Source of the DNA: Cedecea neteri NBRC 105707 = ATCC 33855
GTDB lineage: Bacteria > Pseudomonadota > Gammaproteobacteria > Enterobacterales > Enterobacteriaceae
Direction of reading: 5' to 3'
Assembly (NCBI RefSeq): GCF_001571265.1
Contig: NZ_BCTL01000020.1
Coordinates: 1 to 64,000 of the forward strand
DNA length: 64,000 nucleotides
Shown: in pieces, positions 43,489-53,443 of the stretch
Numbering within the stretch: the first letter of the stretch is position 1
How the letters are laid out: the number at the start of each line of letters is the position of its first letter
Made by a program: the position numbers and the translations under genes
The notes under the pieces: generated by a model
Database searches by the model: none
Told to the model about the DNA's origin: nothing
Seen by the model: the letters and a program-made list of their open reading frames with translations, nothing else

Positions 43489-44964
43489 TCAGATAAGCGC
43501 CGTTTTGCGCAGGGCGAGGAAGTCCAGCACGCCGCCAAACAGAATCCCACCGATGGCGAACAAAGCGCCCCATTCCAGAAGCTGTAAATCAAACGCCCAC
43601 TCGGTTAACCCCAGCGCATTACAGATAATCACTACCAGCCATGCCGCCAGCAGCAGGCAGCCAAAGCTTAGAGTACGCAGCGCCAGGCGATAGGCCGGAG
43701 CAAATTCACTGCGCGACATAAAGGTTTCGGTTTGTTGAGTGAATTCCAGCGTGCTTTTGCACACCAGCAGTAAAAGGATCCCCGGCACCGCCGCAACGAC
43801 CGAAAACAGGTAGAAGGTTGGCCAGCCGTGCGCCTCTACAAACCAGCCGGCAATCGGGCCGACATAGACGCGCCCCACGGCGGACAGCGCAGAAAGCAGC
43901 GCAAACTGGGTGGCGGAAAATGACTTATTGCACAGCGTCATCAGCAGCGCCACGAAGGCTGCAGTGCCCATGCCGCCGCAAAGATTCTCGAAGAACACCG
44001 CGCTCGCCATGGTAATCATGTCCTTATCCGTTACCGACAGCAGCCAGTAACCGGCGTTGGACACGCCCTGCAAAATGCCAAAAATCAGCAGCGCGCGGAA
44101 CAGCGTCAGCTTTTGCATCAGCATTCCGCCAAGCAGCGCCCCGATAATGGTGGCACACAGCCCAAGGGTTTTATTCACCATACCCACTTCACCGGCATCA
44201 AAGCCGACGCCGCGAATCAGAAACGTCGTAGTCAGGCTCATGGCAAAGGCATCGCCCAGCTTATAAAGCACGATCAGCAGCAAAATTAGCCAGGCGTTGT
44301 TGCGGCCAAAGAAGTCACGCAGCGGCTCAACGACGGCGCGTTCCAGGCTTTTAGGCACCGGGATTGCGTTCGTTGGTTCAGGCGCTAAAAAGGTGGCGAT
44401 AATGCAAGGTACCAGCAGGGCTGCCATCAGCCAGTAGGTTGCCTGCCAGCCTAAATAGCGGTCCGCAATCCATAGCGCAAGGCCGCCGGAAACCAGCATC
44501 GCCAGACGGTAGCCCAGCACGCTGATGGCGGCGCCGGTGCCGCGCTCTTCGGCAGACAAAACGTCGGTCTTCCAGGCATCAAAGACGATATCCTGAGAGG
44601 CTGAACAGAAGGCGATGATCACCGCCAGGGCAGCCATCCAGCGCAGCTGAGAGGTGGGTTCAAGGAACCCCATGGCGGCAATCGCCACCAACAACAGAAT
44701 TTGCGTAATTAACAGCCAGCCGCGACGACGCCCGAGCAGCGGCGGGGTGTAGCGGTCCATTACCGGCGACCAAAGAAACTTAAAGACGTAGGCCTGGCCC
44801 ACAAGCGAGAAGAAACCGATGGTTTTCAGGTCGATATTTTCGACGGTCATCCAGGCCTGAAGCGTGCCTGAAGTCAGGGCTAAAGGCAGACCGGACGCAA
44901 AGCCCAGAATCAGTAAAATGGCTGATTTCGGCTGCTGAAAGATGCGCAGATAATGATTGGACAT
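43489..44964 (-). CDS. ampG: Muropeptide permease AmpG
   Basis: An inner-membrane MFS-type permease that imports GlcNAc-anhydroMurNAc peptides for peptidoglycan recycling; it thereby feeds AmpR-controlled beta-lactamase induction where ampC/ampR exist. From the ATG at 44964 it has 491 residues, equal to E. coli AmpG; the five-residue longer start at 44979 is less likely. Conserved blocks: LILGFASGLPLALTSGTLQA, FKFLWSPVMDRY, CSASQDIVFDAWKTD, LYKLGDAFAMSLTTTFL. The ribosome site is poor. yajG lies 57 bp upstream on the same strand. Confidence 0.97.
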   Translation of the reverse strand: MSNHYLRIFQQPKSAILLILGFASGLPLALTSGTLQAWMTVENIDLKTIGFFSLVGQAYVFKFLWSPVMDRYTPPLLGRRRGWLLITQILLLVAIAAMGFLEPTSQLRWMAALAVIIAFCSASQDIVFDAWKTDVLSAEERGTGAAISVLGYRLAMLVSGGLALWIADRYLGWQATYWLMAALLVPCIIATFLAPEPTNAIPVPKSLERAVVEPLRDFFGRNNAWLILLLIVLYKLGDAFAMSLTTTFLIRGVGFDAGEVGMVNKTLGLCATIIGALLGGMLMQKLTLFRALLIFGILQGVSNAGYWLLSVTDKDMITMASAVFFENLCGGMGTAAFVALLMTLCNKSFSATQFALLSALSAVGRVYVGPIAGWFVEAHGWPTFYLFSVVAAVPGILLLLVCKSTLEFTQQTETFMSRSEFAPAYRLALRTLSFGCLLLAAWLVVIICNALGLTEWAFDLQLLEWGALFAIGGILFGGVLDFLALRKTALI

Positions 44965-45021
44965 AGGGGAATTGTACAAACTCTGTTGTTGGCCCGCGTG
45001 AGCAGGCCAACGGGGTAAAAA

Positions 45022-45600
45022 TTAACGAGCGTTCTGCTTAACGAAGTCGTGAACGCTGGTGTCCTGAGCCATATCCGCAATGGTATCGGTCAGCACGGAG
45101 TTAACCGCGTCAGCGATATTTTTATTGGTAGCCTGGAACGCGCCTTCGACGTTATAGCTGGAGCGGTAGTTCTTGGTCATCTTGTTGCCGTTCTTCGCGG
45201 TCGCAATGATGGAGATATCCGCTTTGGTGGCGATGTTGTAGCGCACGTTACCCTGGGAAACGTCGGCGTACAGCTGGTTAACGATGATCTGCAGGTCAAC
45301 CGGGCTGTTCGGCCCAATCATATAACCGCGAGCGGTCATCTGCTTCTCCAGCACTTCCTGCAGCAGGAAGCGCAGATCGCGGGATGGCGTCAGCGTGACA
45401 AGCTGATTGTCGCGGGTCACTTTCGCCAGCGCCTGGCTGGTACGCTGATCGGCACCGTTGATGCTTAGCGTAACGCCCATCAGGCTTGGATCCTGCTGTG
45501 GCAGGGTGATTTTTGGCGACACTTCAATAGTGGTTGGCGGTGTTGCACAGCTGGCCAGCATAAACATGGCAACCAGCGGGAAAAGTAATTTTTTTAACAT
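45022..45600 (-). CDS. yajG: Lipoprotein YajG
   Basis: An outer-membrane-type lipoprotein of unknown function. It has 192 residues, equal to E. coli YajG. The signal peptide MLKKLLFPLVAMFMLASC ends in the lipobox LASC. The mature part is a YajG/lipo-type alpha-beta domain (TLSINGADQRTSQALAKVTR, LQEVLEKQMTARGYM). It precedes ampG on the same strand, an arrangement kept from E. coli and seen as one transcription unit. Divergent from bolA. Confidence 0.95.
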   Translation of the reverse strand: MLKKLLFPLVAMFMLASCATPPTTIEVSPKITLPQQDPSLMGVTLSINGADQRTSQALAKVTRDNQLVTLTPSRDLRFLLQEVLEKQMTARGYMIGPNSPVDLQIIVNQLYADVSQGNVRYNIATKADISIIATAKNGNKMTKNYRSSYNVEGAFQATNKNIADAVNSVLTDTIADMAQDTSVHDFVKQNAR

Positions 45601-45905
45601 GTTCGCTTTCTCAATGTACTCAAAGGGCAGGCTGATAAAAAATCACGCCATCATAACACTGCGGCCGTTCAGGGGAAGTGCTTAACGCACGGAATTTCAT
45701 CGCGTTGCCATTTTTCCGGGCCTCAGCAAAACCTTCTGACACTTTTCATTCGGTTTAGTGCCTTAACCCTATGAACGTTCTGATTACCGGGTGAGGAACC
45801 GCCCGCGAAAGTTAAATTTTTGTTGTGTTCAAAGCAAAATCTGGCTAAAAGCGGCTAACATTTAAAGGGATGAGTGGCATCTCTACGTTGTCGAGGAGAA
45901 AGTTC
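45601..45905. promoter_or_regulatory. yajG-bolA divergent region with gearbox-like bolA promoter
   Basis: A 305-bp gap. About 47 bp before the bolA ATG lies CGGCTAAC (45852-45859), close to the gearbox -10 CGGCAAGT that drives stationary-phase bolA expression in E. coli. The matching -35 (CTGCAA) is not well preserved. A clear GAGGAG ribosome site follows at ~45893. The yajG side has no promoter that I can define. Confidence 0.4.
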
Positions 45906-46223
45906 ATGCTGATACGCGAGCAGATAGAAGAGAAGTTAAAAGCCGCCTTTACCCCCGCGTACCTGGAAGTCGTGGATGAAAGCTATCGTCACAATGTCCC
46001 GGCGGGCTCTGAAAGCCATTTCAAGGTGGTGCTGGTTAGCGATCGTTTTACCGGCGAGCGCTTTTTAAACCGGCACCGTATGATTTATGGCACGTTGAGT
46101 GAGGAACTGGCAGGCCCGGTACACGCGCTGGCGCTGCATACCTATACCGTAAAAGAGTGGGAAGGTCTGCAGGACACGGTGTTTGCCTCCCCAAACTGCC
46201 GTGGCGCGGGCAGCATCGCTTGA
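45906..46223 (+). CDS. bolA: Stress-response morphogene BolA
   Basis: A small class-II-KH-fold protein that affects cell shape and biofilm genes and pairs with monothiol glutaredoxin Grx4 via a [2Fe-2S] cluster. It has 105 residues from the ATG at 45906, equal to E. coli; an upstream in-frame ATG at 45870 precedes the ribosome site and is rejected. Conserved: [20 protein letters not shown] and the cluster/partner His in [12 protein letters not shown]. Followed by a terminator. Confidence 0.96.
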   Translation: MLIREQIEEKLKAAFTPAYLEVVDESYRHNVPAGSESHFKVVLVSDRFTGERFLNRHRMIYGTLSEELAGPVHALALHTYTVKEWEGLQDTVFASPNCRGAGSIA

Positions 46224-46290
46224 TTTACCGCTAAGCGTTTGCAACTAAGGGAACTTTTCCGTTATGTTGCGGTATGTATACTGCGTTTCC

Positions 46291-46318
46291 AAAAACGGCC
46301 TGCGGGCCGTTTTGTTTT
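46291..46318 (+). terminator. Terminator after bolA
   Basis: The stem ACGGCC/GGCCGT with a TGC loop lies between AAAA and TTTTGTTTT. Confidence 0.85.
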
Positions 46319-46402
46319 GTCTGCCTCTTCAAGAGAGCGGGCAAAAAAGAATAAATGACAAAGAAGTGTGAAAAAGGCCGCAGCCGAGCGCTATTGCCGT
46401 TC

Positions 46403-46431
46403 TCGACTCACCCCAGCGATGCCGCTATAAT
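46403..46431 (+). promoter_or_regulatory. Sigma-70 promoter candidate for tig
   Basis: A perfect TATAAT (46426-46431) with TCGACT (46403-46408, 4 of 6 to TTGACA) at a 17-bp spacing. The leader to the tig ATG is ~130 nt. The remaining part of the 348-bp bolA-tig gap holds the bolA terminator and nothing else I can define. Confidence 0.6.
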
Positions 46432-46562
46432 GCTGCGTCTTATTTTTTGAATGTCTTCGGGATGATTCTGACGACAGGGAATGTGTTTCTGATTCAGAGA
46501 ACATCCTGGTTCTGTGAAGCCAGCCGGGCTTCCAGAGTTGACCGAGCACTGTGATTTTTTGA

Positions 46563-47870
<1,308 letters not shown>

Positions 47871-47907
47871 GTGCTTTTGGCTAATTAGCCAAAAACCGCT
47901 GTATCAG

Positions 47908-47938
47908 GCCCGTCACCTTTTGGTGGCGGGCTTTTTTT
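47908..47938 (+). terminator. Terminator after tig
   Basis: A ten-bp stem, GCCCGTCACC/GGTGGCGGGC, with loop TTTT is followed by a T-run of seven. Confidence 0.93.
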
Positions 47939-48011
47939 ATTGCTAAATCACACGATAAGCCATCAATAAATCCCTATTTCAGGGTTAGCGTAACAACAAA
48001 AGGTTGTTATG

Positions 48012-48040
48012 CTTGAAACAGGGCAAATCATCCCCATTAT
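48012..48040 (+). promoter_or_regulatory. Sigma-32 heat-shock promoter for clpP
   Basis: CTTGAA (48012-48017), a 14-bp spacer, then CCCCATTAT (48032-48040). This matches the sigma-32 consensus CTTGAA-N13-17-CCCCATNT at nearly every position. It lies ~125 bp before the clpP ATG. clpP is a known heat-shock gene. Confidence 0.85.
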
Positions 48041-48164
48041 TCGGGTGAGGTTCCATTAACAATCCCTGACTGACTCCGTCCAGAATCGGCGCAAGGAACA
48101 TAGTCAATATCCTGCGTCTCAAGTAGAATCAGTACAGTAGGCTTAATTACTCCAGGAGACGGAC

Positions 48165-48788
48165 ATGTCATACAGTGGCGAACGAGATCAATTAGCACCC
48201 CATATGGCCCTGGTGCCGATGGTTGTTGAACAAACATCCCGCGGCGAACGTTCATACGATATCTATTCTCGTCTGCTTAAGGAGCGCGTCATCTTCCTGA
48301 CCGGTCAGGTAGAAGATCATATGGCTAACCTGATTGTGGCGCAGATGCTGTTTCTGGAAGCAGAAAACCCGGAAAAAGATATCTATCTTTACATCAACTC
48401 TCCGGGTGGCGTAATTACGGCCGGGATGTCGATTTACGACACCATGAAGTTTATTAAGCCGGACGTCAGCACCATTTGTATGGGCCAGGCTTGCTCTATG
48501 GGTGCATTCCTGCTGACCGCTGGGGCAAAAGGTAAGCGTTTCTGCCTGCCTAACTCCCGCGTCATGATTCACCAGCCGCTGGGCGGCTATCAGGGCCAGG
48601 CGACGGATATCGAAATCCACGCTAAAGAGATCCTGAAAGTAAAAGCACGTATGAACGAACTGATGGCGGAACATACGGGCAAATCGCTTGAACAAATCGA
48701 GAAAGACACCGAGCGCGATCGTTTCCTCTCCGCAAGCGAAGCGGTAGAGTACGGTTTAGTTGATTCGATCCTGACTCACCGTAACTAA
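48165..48788 (+). CDS. clpP: ATP-dependent Clp protease proteolytic subunit ClpP
   Basis: A serine peptidase forming a double seven-membered ring used by ClpX and ClpA. It has 207 residues, equal to E. coli, including a ~14-residue propeptide. The catalytic triad is Ser111 (QACSMG), His136 (MIHQPLG) and Asp185 (ERDRFL). One oddity: the residue before the nucleophile is Cys110, where E. coli has Ala. RBS AGGAG. clpX follows after 131 bp that include a GGCCGCTA/TAGCGGCC hairpin and another dyad. Confidence 0.98.
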   Translation: MSYSGERDQLAPHMALVPMVVEQTSRGERSYDIYSRLLKERVIFLTGQVEDHMANLIVAQMLFLEAENPEKDIYLYINSPGGVITAGMSIYDTMKFIKPDVSTICMGQACSMGAFLLTAGAKGKRFCLPNSRVMIHQPLGGYQGQATDIEIHAKEILKVKARMNELMAEHTGKSLEQIEKDTERDRFLSASEAVEYGLVDSILTHRN

Positions 48789-48875
48789 TGCCCGAAGCTT
48801 TGGGCCGCTATACTATAGTCAAAGTAGCGGCCTGACTTAACGCTTCACTACCGGCTGCGCCGTAGAATGGCACTT

Positions 48876-48894
48876 GTGCTACCGGTGGTAGCAC
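48876..48894 (+). other. Perfect hairpin just upstream of clpX
   Basis: GTGCTACC-GGT-GGTAGCAC, eight-bp perfect arms, ends 25 bp before the clpX ATG. There is no T-run, so it is not a terminator; it may set mRNA processing or translation of clpX relative to clpP. Confidence 0.6.
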
Positions 48895-48919
48895 ACAGAA
48901 AAGAGAAGAGGTTTTACTG

Positions 48920-50194
48920 ATGACAGATAAGCGCAAAGACGGTTCAGGCAAACTGCTGTACTGCTCTTTTTGCGGCAAAAGCCAGCATGAAGTGCGCAAG
49001 CTGATTGCCGGGCCGTCAGTGTATATCTGCGATGAGTGCGTCGATTTATGTAACGACATCATTCGCGAAGAGATTAAAGAAGTTGCGCCGCATCGTGAAC
49101 GCAGTGCGTTGCCAACGCCGCACGAAATTCGCCACCATCTTGACGATTATGTCATCGGCCAGGAGCAGGCAAAAAAAGTGCTGGCGGTGGCGGTTTACAA
49201 CCACTACAAACGTCTGCGTAACAGCGATACGTCCAACGGCGTTGAACTGGGTAAAAGCAACATTCTGCTGATCGGCCCGACCGGTAGCGGTAAAACGCTG
49301 CTGGCAGAAACGCTGGCTCGCCTGCTGGATGTGCCATTTACCATGGCGGACGCGACCACGCTGACCGAAGCAGGTTACGTGGGCGAAGACGTTGAAAACA
49401 TCATTCAGAAACTGCTGCAGAAATGCGACTACGACGTACAGAAAGCCCAGCGCGGCATCGTGTACATCGATGAGATCGATAAAATTTCCCGCAAATCTGA
49501 TAACCCGTCCATCACCCGCGACGTTTCCGGTGAAGGCGTGCAGCAGGCGCTGCTGAAACTGATTGAAGGCACCGTGGCTGCCGTTCCACCTCAGGGCGGC
49601 CGTAAGCATCCGCAGCAGGAATTCTTGCAGGTTGATACCTCCAAGATTCTGTTTATCTGCGGCGGCGCATTTGCTGGCCTGGATAAAGTTATCGCTAACC
49701 GCGTGGAAACGGGTTCCGGTATCGGCTTTGGCGCAACGGTAAAAGCGAAATCTGAAAAAGCGAGCGAAGGCCAGCTGCTTGGCCAGGTAGAACCAGAAGA
49801 TCTGATCAAGTTTGGTCTGATCCCTGAGTTTATCGGCCGTCTGCCGGTGGTTGCTACGCTCAGCGAATTGAGCGAAGACGCGCTGATTCAGATCCTGAAA
49901 GAGCCGAAAAATGCCCTGACGAAGCAGTATCAGGCATTGTTCAATCTGGAAGGCGTAGAGCTGGAATTCCGTGATGAAGCGCTGGATGCCATTGCCAAGA
50001 AAGCGATGATCCGTAAAACCGGTGCTCGCGGCCTGCGTTCCATCGTGGAAGGCGCGCTGCTGGACACCATGTACGATCTGCCCTCTATGGATGACGTGGA
50101 AAAAGTGGTCATTGACGAGTCCGTCATCGCTGGCCAGTCCAAGCCGCTATTAATTTATGGTAAGCCGGAAGCGCAACAGGCATCCGGTGAATAA
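48920..50194 (+). CDS. clpX: ATP-dependent Clp protease ATP-binding subunit ClpX
   Basis: A hexameric AAA+ unfoldase that feeds ClpP. It has 424 residues, equal to E. coli. The N-terminal zinc-binding domain has four Cys (YCSFC and CDECVDLC). Walker A is [10 protein letters not shown] (~119), Walker [10 protein letters not shown], and the pore loop lies in AGYVGEDVE. The IGF loop region that docks ClpP follows (ISGF-equivalent in IGFGA). Sensor-2 Arg in TGARGLRSI. Terminator at 50225-50256. Confidence 0.98.
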   Translation: MTDKRKDGSGKLLYCSFCGKSQHEVRKLIAGPSVYICDECVDLCNDIIREEIKEVAPHRERSALPTPHEIRHHLDDYVIGQEQAKKVLAVAVYNHYKRLRNSDTSNGVELGKSNILLIGPTGSGKTLLAETLARLLDVPFTMADATTLTEAGYVGEDVENIIQKLLQKCDYDVQKAQRGIVYIDEIDKISRKSDNPSITRDVSGEGVQQALLKLIEGTVAAVPPQGGRKHPQQEFLQVDTSKILFICGGAFAGLDKVIANRVETGSGIGFGATVKAKSEKASEGQLLGQVEPEDLIKFGLIPEFIGRLPVVATLSELSEDALIQILKEPKNALTKQYQALFNLEGVELEFRDEALDAIAKKAMIRKTGARGLRSIVEGALLDTMYDLPSMDDVEKVVIDESVIAGQSKPLLIYGKPEAQQASGE

Positions 50195-50224
50195 TTCGCC
50201 AGAATAACCAGTCAGTTAATAAGA

Positions 50225-50256
50225 AAATGGGGGATTTTATCCCCCATTTATTTTTC
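50225..50256 (+). terminator. Terminator after clpX
   Basis: The stem AATGGGGGAT/ATCCCCCATT with a short T-rich loop is followed by TATTTTT. Confidence 0.88.
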
Positions 50257-50269
50257 CTGCATTCCCACA

Positions 50270-50298
50270 GTTGAATGTCCGGGAAACAGCCCCATATA
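50270..50298 (+). promoter_or_regulatory. Sigma-32 heat-shock promoter for lon
   Basis: GTTGAA (50270-50275), a 14-bp spacer, then CCCCATATA (50290-50298). It has the same spacing as the clpP promoter and closely resembles the E. coli lon heat-shock promoter. Leader to ATG ~65 nt. Confidence 0.85.
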
Positions 50299-50370
50299 CT
50301 GATTTACTTGTTGGTGGAGCGGAAGCGTTCACCAAATCACCTGGCGGACATTAAACTAAGAGAGAGCTCT

Positions 50371-52725
50371 ATGAATCCTGAGCGTTCTGAACGCATTGAA
50401 ATCCCCGTATTGCCGCTGCGCGATGTGGTGGTTTATCCGCACATGGTTATTCCACTGTTTGTCGGGCGTGAAAAATCCATTCGCTGCCTGGAAGCTGCAA
50501 TGGACCATGATAAGAAAATCATGCTGGTGGCGCAGAAAGAGGCTTCGACGGATGAGCCAGGTGTTAACGACCTGTTCACTGTAGGTACCGTTGCTTCAAT
50601 TCTGCAGATGCTGAAACTGCCGGACGGCACGGTAAAAGTGCTGGTTGAAGGCCTTCAGCGCGCGCGCATCACCAAGCTGTCTGACAACGGCGAGCATTTC
50701 TCAGCACAGGCTGAGTACCTGGAATCGCCGGCGATTGAAGAGCGCGAGCAGGAAGTGCTGGTCCGCACCGCAATCAATCAGTTTGAAGGCTACATCAAGC
50801 TGAACAAAAAAATTCCGCCGGAAGTGCTGACGTCGCTGAACAGCATCGACGATCCTGCACGTCTGGCCGATACCATTGCCGCCCATATGCCGCTGAAGCT
50901 GTCGGACAAGCAGTCTGTGCTTGAAATGTCCGATATCAACGAGCGTCTTGAATACCTGATGGCGATGATGGAATCGGAAATCGATCTGCTGCAGGTTGAG
51001 AAACGCATTCGCAACCGCGTCAAAAAGCAGATGGAAAAAAGCCAGCGCGAGTACTATCTGAATGAGCAGATGAAGGCCATTCAGAAAGAACTGGGCGAAA
51101 TGGACGACGCGCCTGATGAAAATGAAGCGCTGAAGCGCAAAATTGACGCGGCGAAAATGCCGAAAGAAGCGCGTGAGAAAACCGAAGCCGAGCTACAAAA
51201 GCTAAAAATGATGTCGCCGATGTCTGCGGAGGCCACCGTTGTGCGCGGCTACATCGACTGGATGGTTCAGGTTCCGTGGAACGCCCGCAGCAAGGTCAAA
51301 AAAGATCTGCGTCAGGCGCAGGAAATCCTCGATACCGACCATTACGGCCTGGAACGTGTGAAAGATCGTATTCTGGAATATCTCGCAGTCCAGAGCCGCG
51401 TGAACAAGCTGAAAGGGCCAATTCTTTGCCTGGTTGGGCCGCCGGGGGTGGGTAAAACCTCGCTGGGCCAGTCCATCGCCAAAGCCACAGGCCGTAAATA
51501 CGTGCGTATGGCGCTGGGCGGCGTGCGTGACGAAGCGGAAATCCGCGGTCACCGCCGGACTTACATCGGTTCTATGCCGGGTAAACTGATTCAGAAGATG
51601 GCAAAAGTCGGGGTGAAAAACCCGCTGTTCCTGCTGGATGAAATCGACAAGATGTCTTCCGACATGCGCGGTGACCCTGCATCTGCTCTGCTGGAAGTGC
51701 TTGATCCAGAACAGAACGTGACTTTTAACGATCACTATCTGGAAGTGGACTACGATCTCAGTGACGTAATGTTTGTGGCGACCTCTAACTCCATGAACAT
51801 CCCGGCACCGTTGCTGGATCGTATGGAAGTGATTCGCCTGTCGGGTTATACCGAAGACGAAAAACTGAACATTGCCAAACAGCACCTGTTGCCGAAGCAA
51901 ATTGAGCGCAACGCCCTGAAAAAAGGCGAGCTGAAGGTGGATGACAGCGCCATTGTTGGCATTATCCGCTATTACACTCGTGAAGCAGGCGTCCGTAGCC
52001 TCGAGCGTGAAATCTCCAAGCTTTGCCGTAAAGCGGTGAAACAGCTGCTGCTCGATAAATCGCTCAAACACATCGAAATCAACGGCGATAACCTGAAGGA
52101 TTACCTTGGGGTACAGCGCTTTGATTACGGCCGTGCCGACAGTGAAAACCGCGTAGGCCAGGTGACCGGACTGGCGTGGACGGAAGTGGGCGGCGACCTG
52201 CTGACCATCGAAACCGCCTGCGTACCGGGTAAAGGTAAGCTGACTTATACCGGTTCTCTCGGTGAAGTCATGCAGGAGTCCATCCAGGCGGCGCTGACCG
52301 TTGTCCGTGCTCGTGCGGAAAAACTGGGTATCAACGGTGACTTCTACGAAAAACGTGATATTCACGTTCACGTACCGGAAGGGGCGACGCCGAAAGACGG
52401 CCCAAGTGCAGGTATCGCAATGTGTACCGCGTTGGTGTCCTGCCTGACGGGAAACCCGGTTCGCGCCGATGTGGCAATGACCGGTGAAATTACCCTGCGT
52501 GGCCAGGTGTTGCCGATTGGTGGCCTGAAAGAGAAGCTGCTGGCAGCGCATCGTGGCGGCATCAAAACCGTGCTTATCCCGGACGACAACAAGCGCGATC
52601 TGGAAGAAATTCCGGACAACGTGATTGCTGACCTGACTATTCATCCTGTGAAGCGTATTGAGGAAGTTCTGGCCCTCGCGCTGCAGAATGAGCCTTCTGG
52701 CATGCAGGTGGTCACCGCAAAATAG
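50371..52725 (+). CDS. lon: ATP-dependent protease Lon
   Basis: A single-chain AAA+ serine protease that degrades misfolded proteins and regulators such as SulA and RcsA. It has 784 residues from the ATG at 50371, equal to E. coli; the open frame back to 50275 runs through the promoter and is rejected. The N-terminal LON domain ([15 protein letters not shown]) comes first. Walker A is [10 protein letters not shown] (~356) and Walker [11 protein letters not shown]. The catalytic dyad is Ser679 in [10 protein letters not shown] and Lys722 in [11 protein letters not shown] terminator precedes hupB. Confidence 0.98.
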   Translation: MNPERSERIEIPVLPLRDVVVYPHMVIPLFVGREKSIRCLEAAMDHDKKIMLVAQKEASTDEPGVNDLFTVGTVASILQMLKLPDGTVKVLVEGLQRARITKLSDNGEHFSAQAEYLESPAIEEREQEVLVRTAINQFEGYIKLNKKIPPEVLTSLNSIDDPARLADTIAAHMPLKLSDKQSVLEMSDINERLEYLMAMMESEIDLLQVEKRIRNRVKKQMEKSQREYYLNEQMKAIQKELGEMDDAPDENEALKRKIDAAKMPKEAREKTEAELQKLKMMSPMSAEATVVRGYIDWMVQVPWNARSKVKKDLRQAQEILDTDHYGLERVKDRILEYLAVQSRVNKLKGPILCLVGPPGVGKTSLGQSIAKATGRKYVRMALGGVRDEAEIRGHRRTYIGSMPGKLIQKMAKVGVKNPLFLLDEIDKMSSDMRGDPASALLEVLDPEQNVTFNDHYLEVDYDLSDVMFVATSNSMNIPAPLLDRMEVIRLSGYTEDEKLNIAKQHLLPKQIERNALKKGELKVDDSAIVGIIRYYTREAGVRSLEREISKLCRKAVKQLLLDKSLKHIEINGDNLKDYLGVQRFDYGRADSENRVGQVTGLAWTEVGGDLLTIETACVPGKGKLTYTGSLGEVMQESIQAALTVVRARAEKLGINGDFYEKRDIHVHVPEGATPKDGPSAGIAMCTALVSCLTGNPVRADVAMTGEITLRGQVLPIGGLKEKLLAAHRGGIKTVLIPDDNKRDLEEIPDNVIADLTIHPVKRIEEVLALALQNEPSGMQVVTAK

Positions 52726-52757
52726 TGACCTGACGCAAATACAGTCAATAAAATTAG

Positions 52758-52794
52758 GGCTGGTAAGTGAATTGTCACTTGCCAGCTTTTTTTT
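52758..52794 (+). terminator. Terminator after lon
   Basis: The stem GCTGGTAAGTGA/TCACTTGCCAGC (one G-T mispairing position) with loop ATTG is followed by eight T. Confidence 0.93.
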
Positions 52795-52934
52795 GTGTCG
52801 CTAATTTAGTTGCTGGCTGAGCTTATCGTCCACAACTCCTGTTGTAAGGGCATGACGAGCCTGTTATAACTGCTGCGCGGTCGCACCTGAGGGATATCAG
52901 GTGCGATATAAATTATAAAGAGAGGAAGAGAAGA

Positions 52935-53207
52935 GTGAATAAATCTCAACTGATAGACAAAATTGCCGCAGGTGCTGATATTTCTAAAGCCGCGGCTGGA
53001 CGTGCGTTAGATGCTGTTATTGCTTCTGTTACTGAATCTCTGCAGTCCGGGGAAGACGTAGCACTGGTAGGTTTTGGTACCTTTGCTGTTAAAGAGCGTG
53101 CTGCCCGTACTGGCCGCAACCCTCAAACCGGTAAAGAAATCACCATCGCCGCAGCAAAAGTACCAGGCTTCCGTGCTGGTAAAGCGCTGAAAGACGCTGT
53201 TAACTGA
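52935..53207 (+). CDS. hupB: DNA-binding protein HU-beta
   Basis: A nucleoid-associated histone-like protein, forming HU heterodimers with HupA. It has 90 residues, equal to E. coli, with a GTG start after AGAGGAAGAG. The signature [21 protein letters not shown] forms the DNA-embracing arm; the last helix is [15 protein letters not shown] hairpin terminator follows at 53252-53280. The upstream 52795-52934 holds its promoter, which I could not fix. Confidence 0.98.
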   Translation: MNKSQLIDKIAAGADISKAAAGRALDAVIASVTESLQSGEDVALVGFGTFAVKERAARTGRNPQTGKEITIAAAKVPGFRAGKALKDAVN

Positions 53208-53251
53208 TTTATTAGCCCCGACTGACTGGGGTAGATGGTGTCAGGTATCGC

Positions 53252-53280
53252 AGGGGCGCATCGTTTGATGTGCCTTTTTT
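53252..53280 (+). terminator. Terminator after hupB
   Basis: The stem GGCGCATC/GATGTGCC with loop GTTT (one G-T pair) is followed by TTTTTT. Confidence 0.88.
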
Positions 53281-53443
53281 ATTGCCTGAAGCCGAATTTT
53301 ACGCAGGTGTTGATGATTTGCAGCGGGTTTCTTGTCACAATACGCCTTTGCGCGCAGCACAGGGCAGCTTGAATCATTAAGGATGCCAGCTTAGCGCCTG
53401 CGCAGGTTTACCAAGTCATACTACAGCGGAGTGTTGTTACACC

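Noticed and set aside
48789-48835. Terminator between clpP and clpX
   Set aside because: The GGCCGCTA/TAGCGGCC stem has a 14-nt loop and no T-run, and clpPX are normally co-transcribed.
50275-50370. 32-codon N-terminal extension of lon
   Set aside because: It overlaps the sigma-32 promoter; the shorter form matches E. coli Lon exactly.
51202-52644. 480-codon antisense frame in lon
   Set aside because: Shadow frame; lon is conserved along its whole length.
53368-53395. Sigma-32 promoter for ppiD
   Set aside because: CTTGAA is present, but at the required spacing the -10 (CAGCTTAG) is too far from CCCCATNT.
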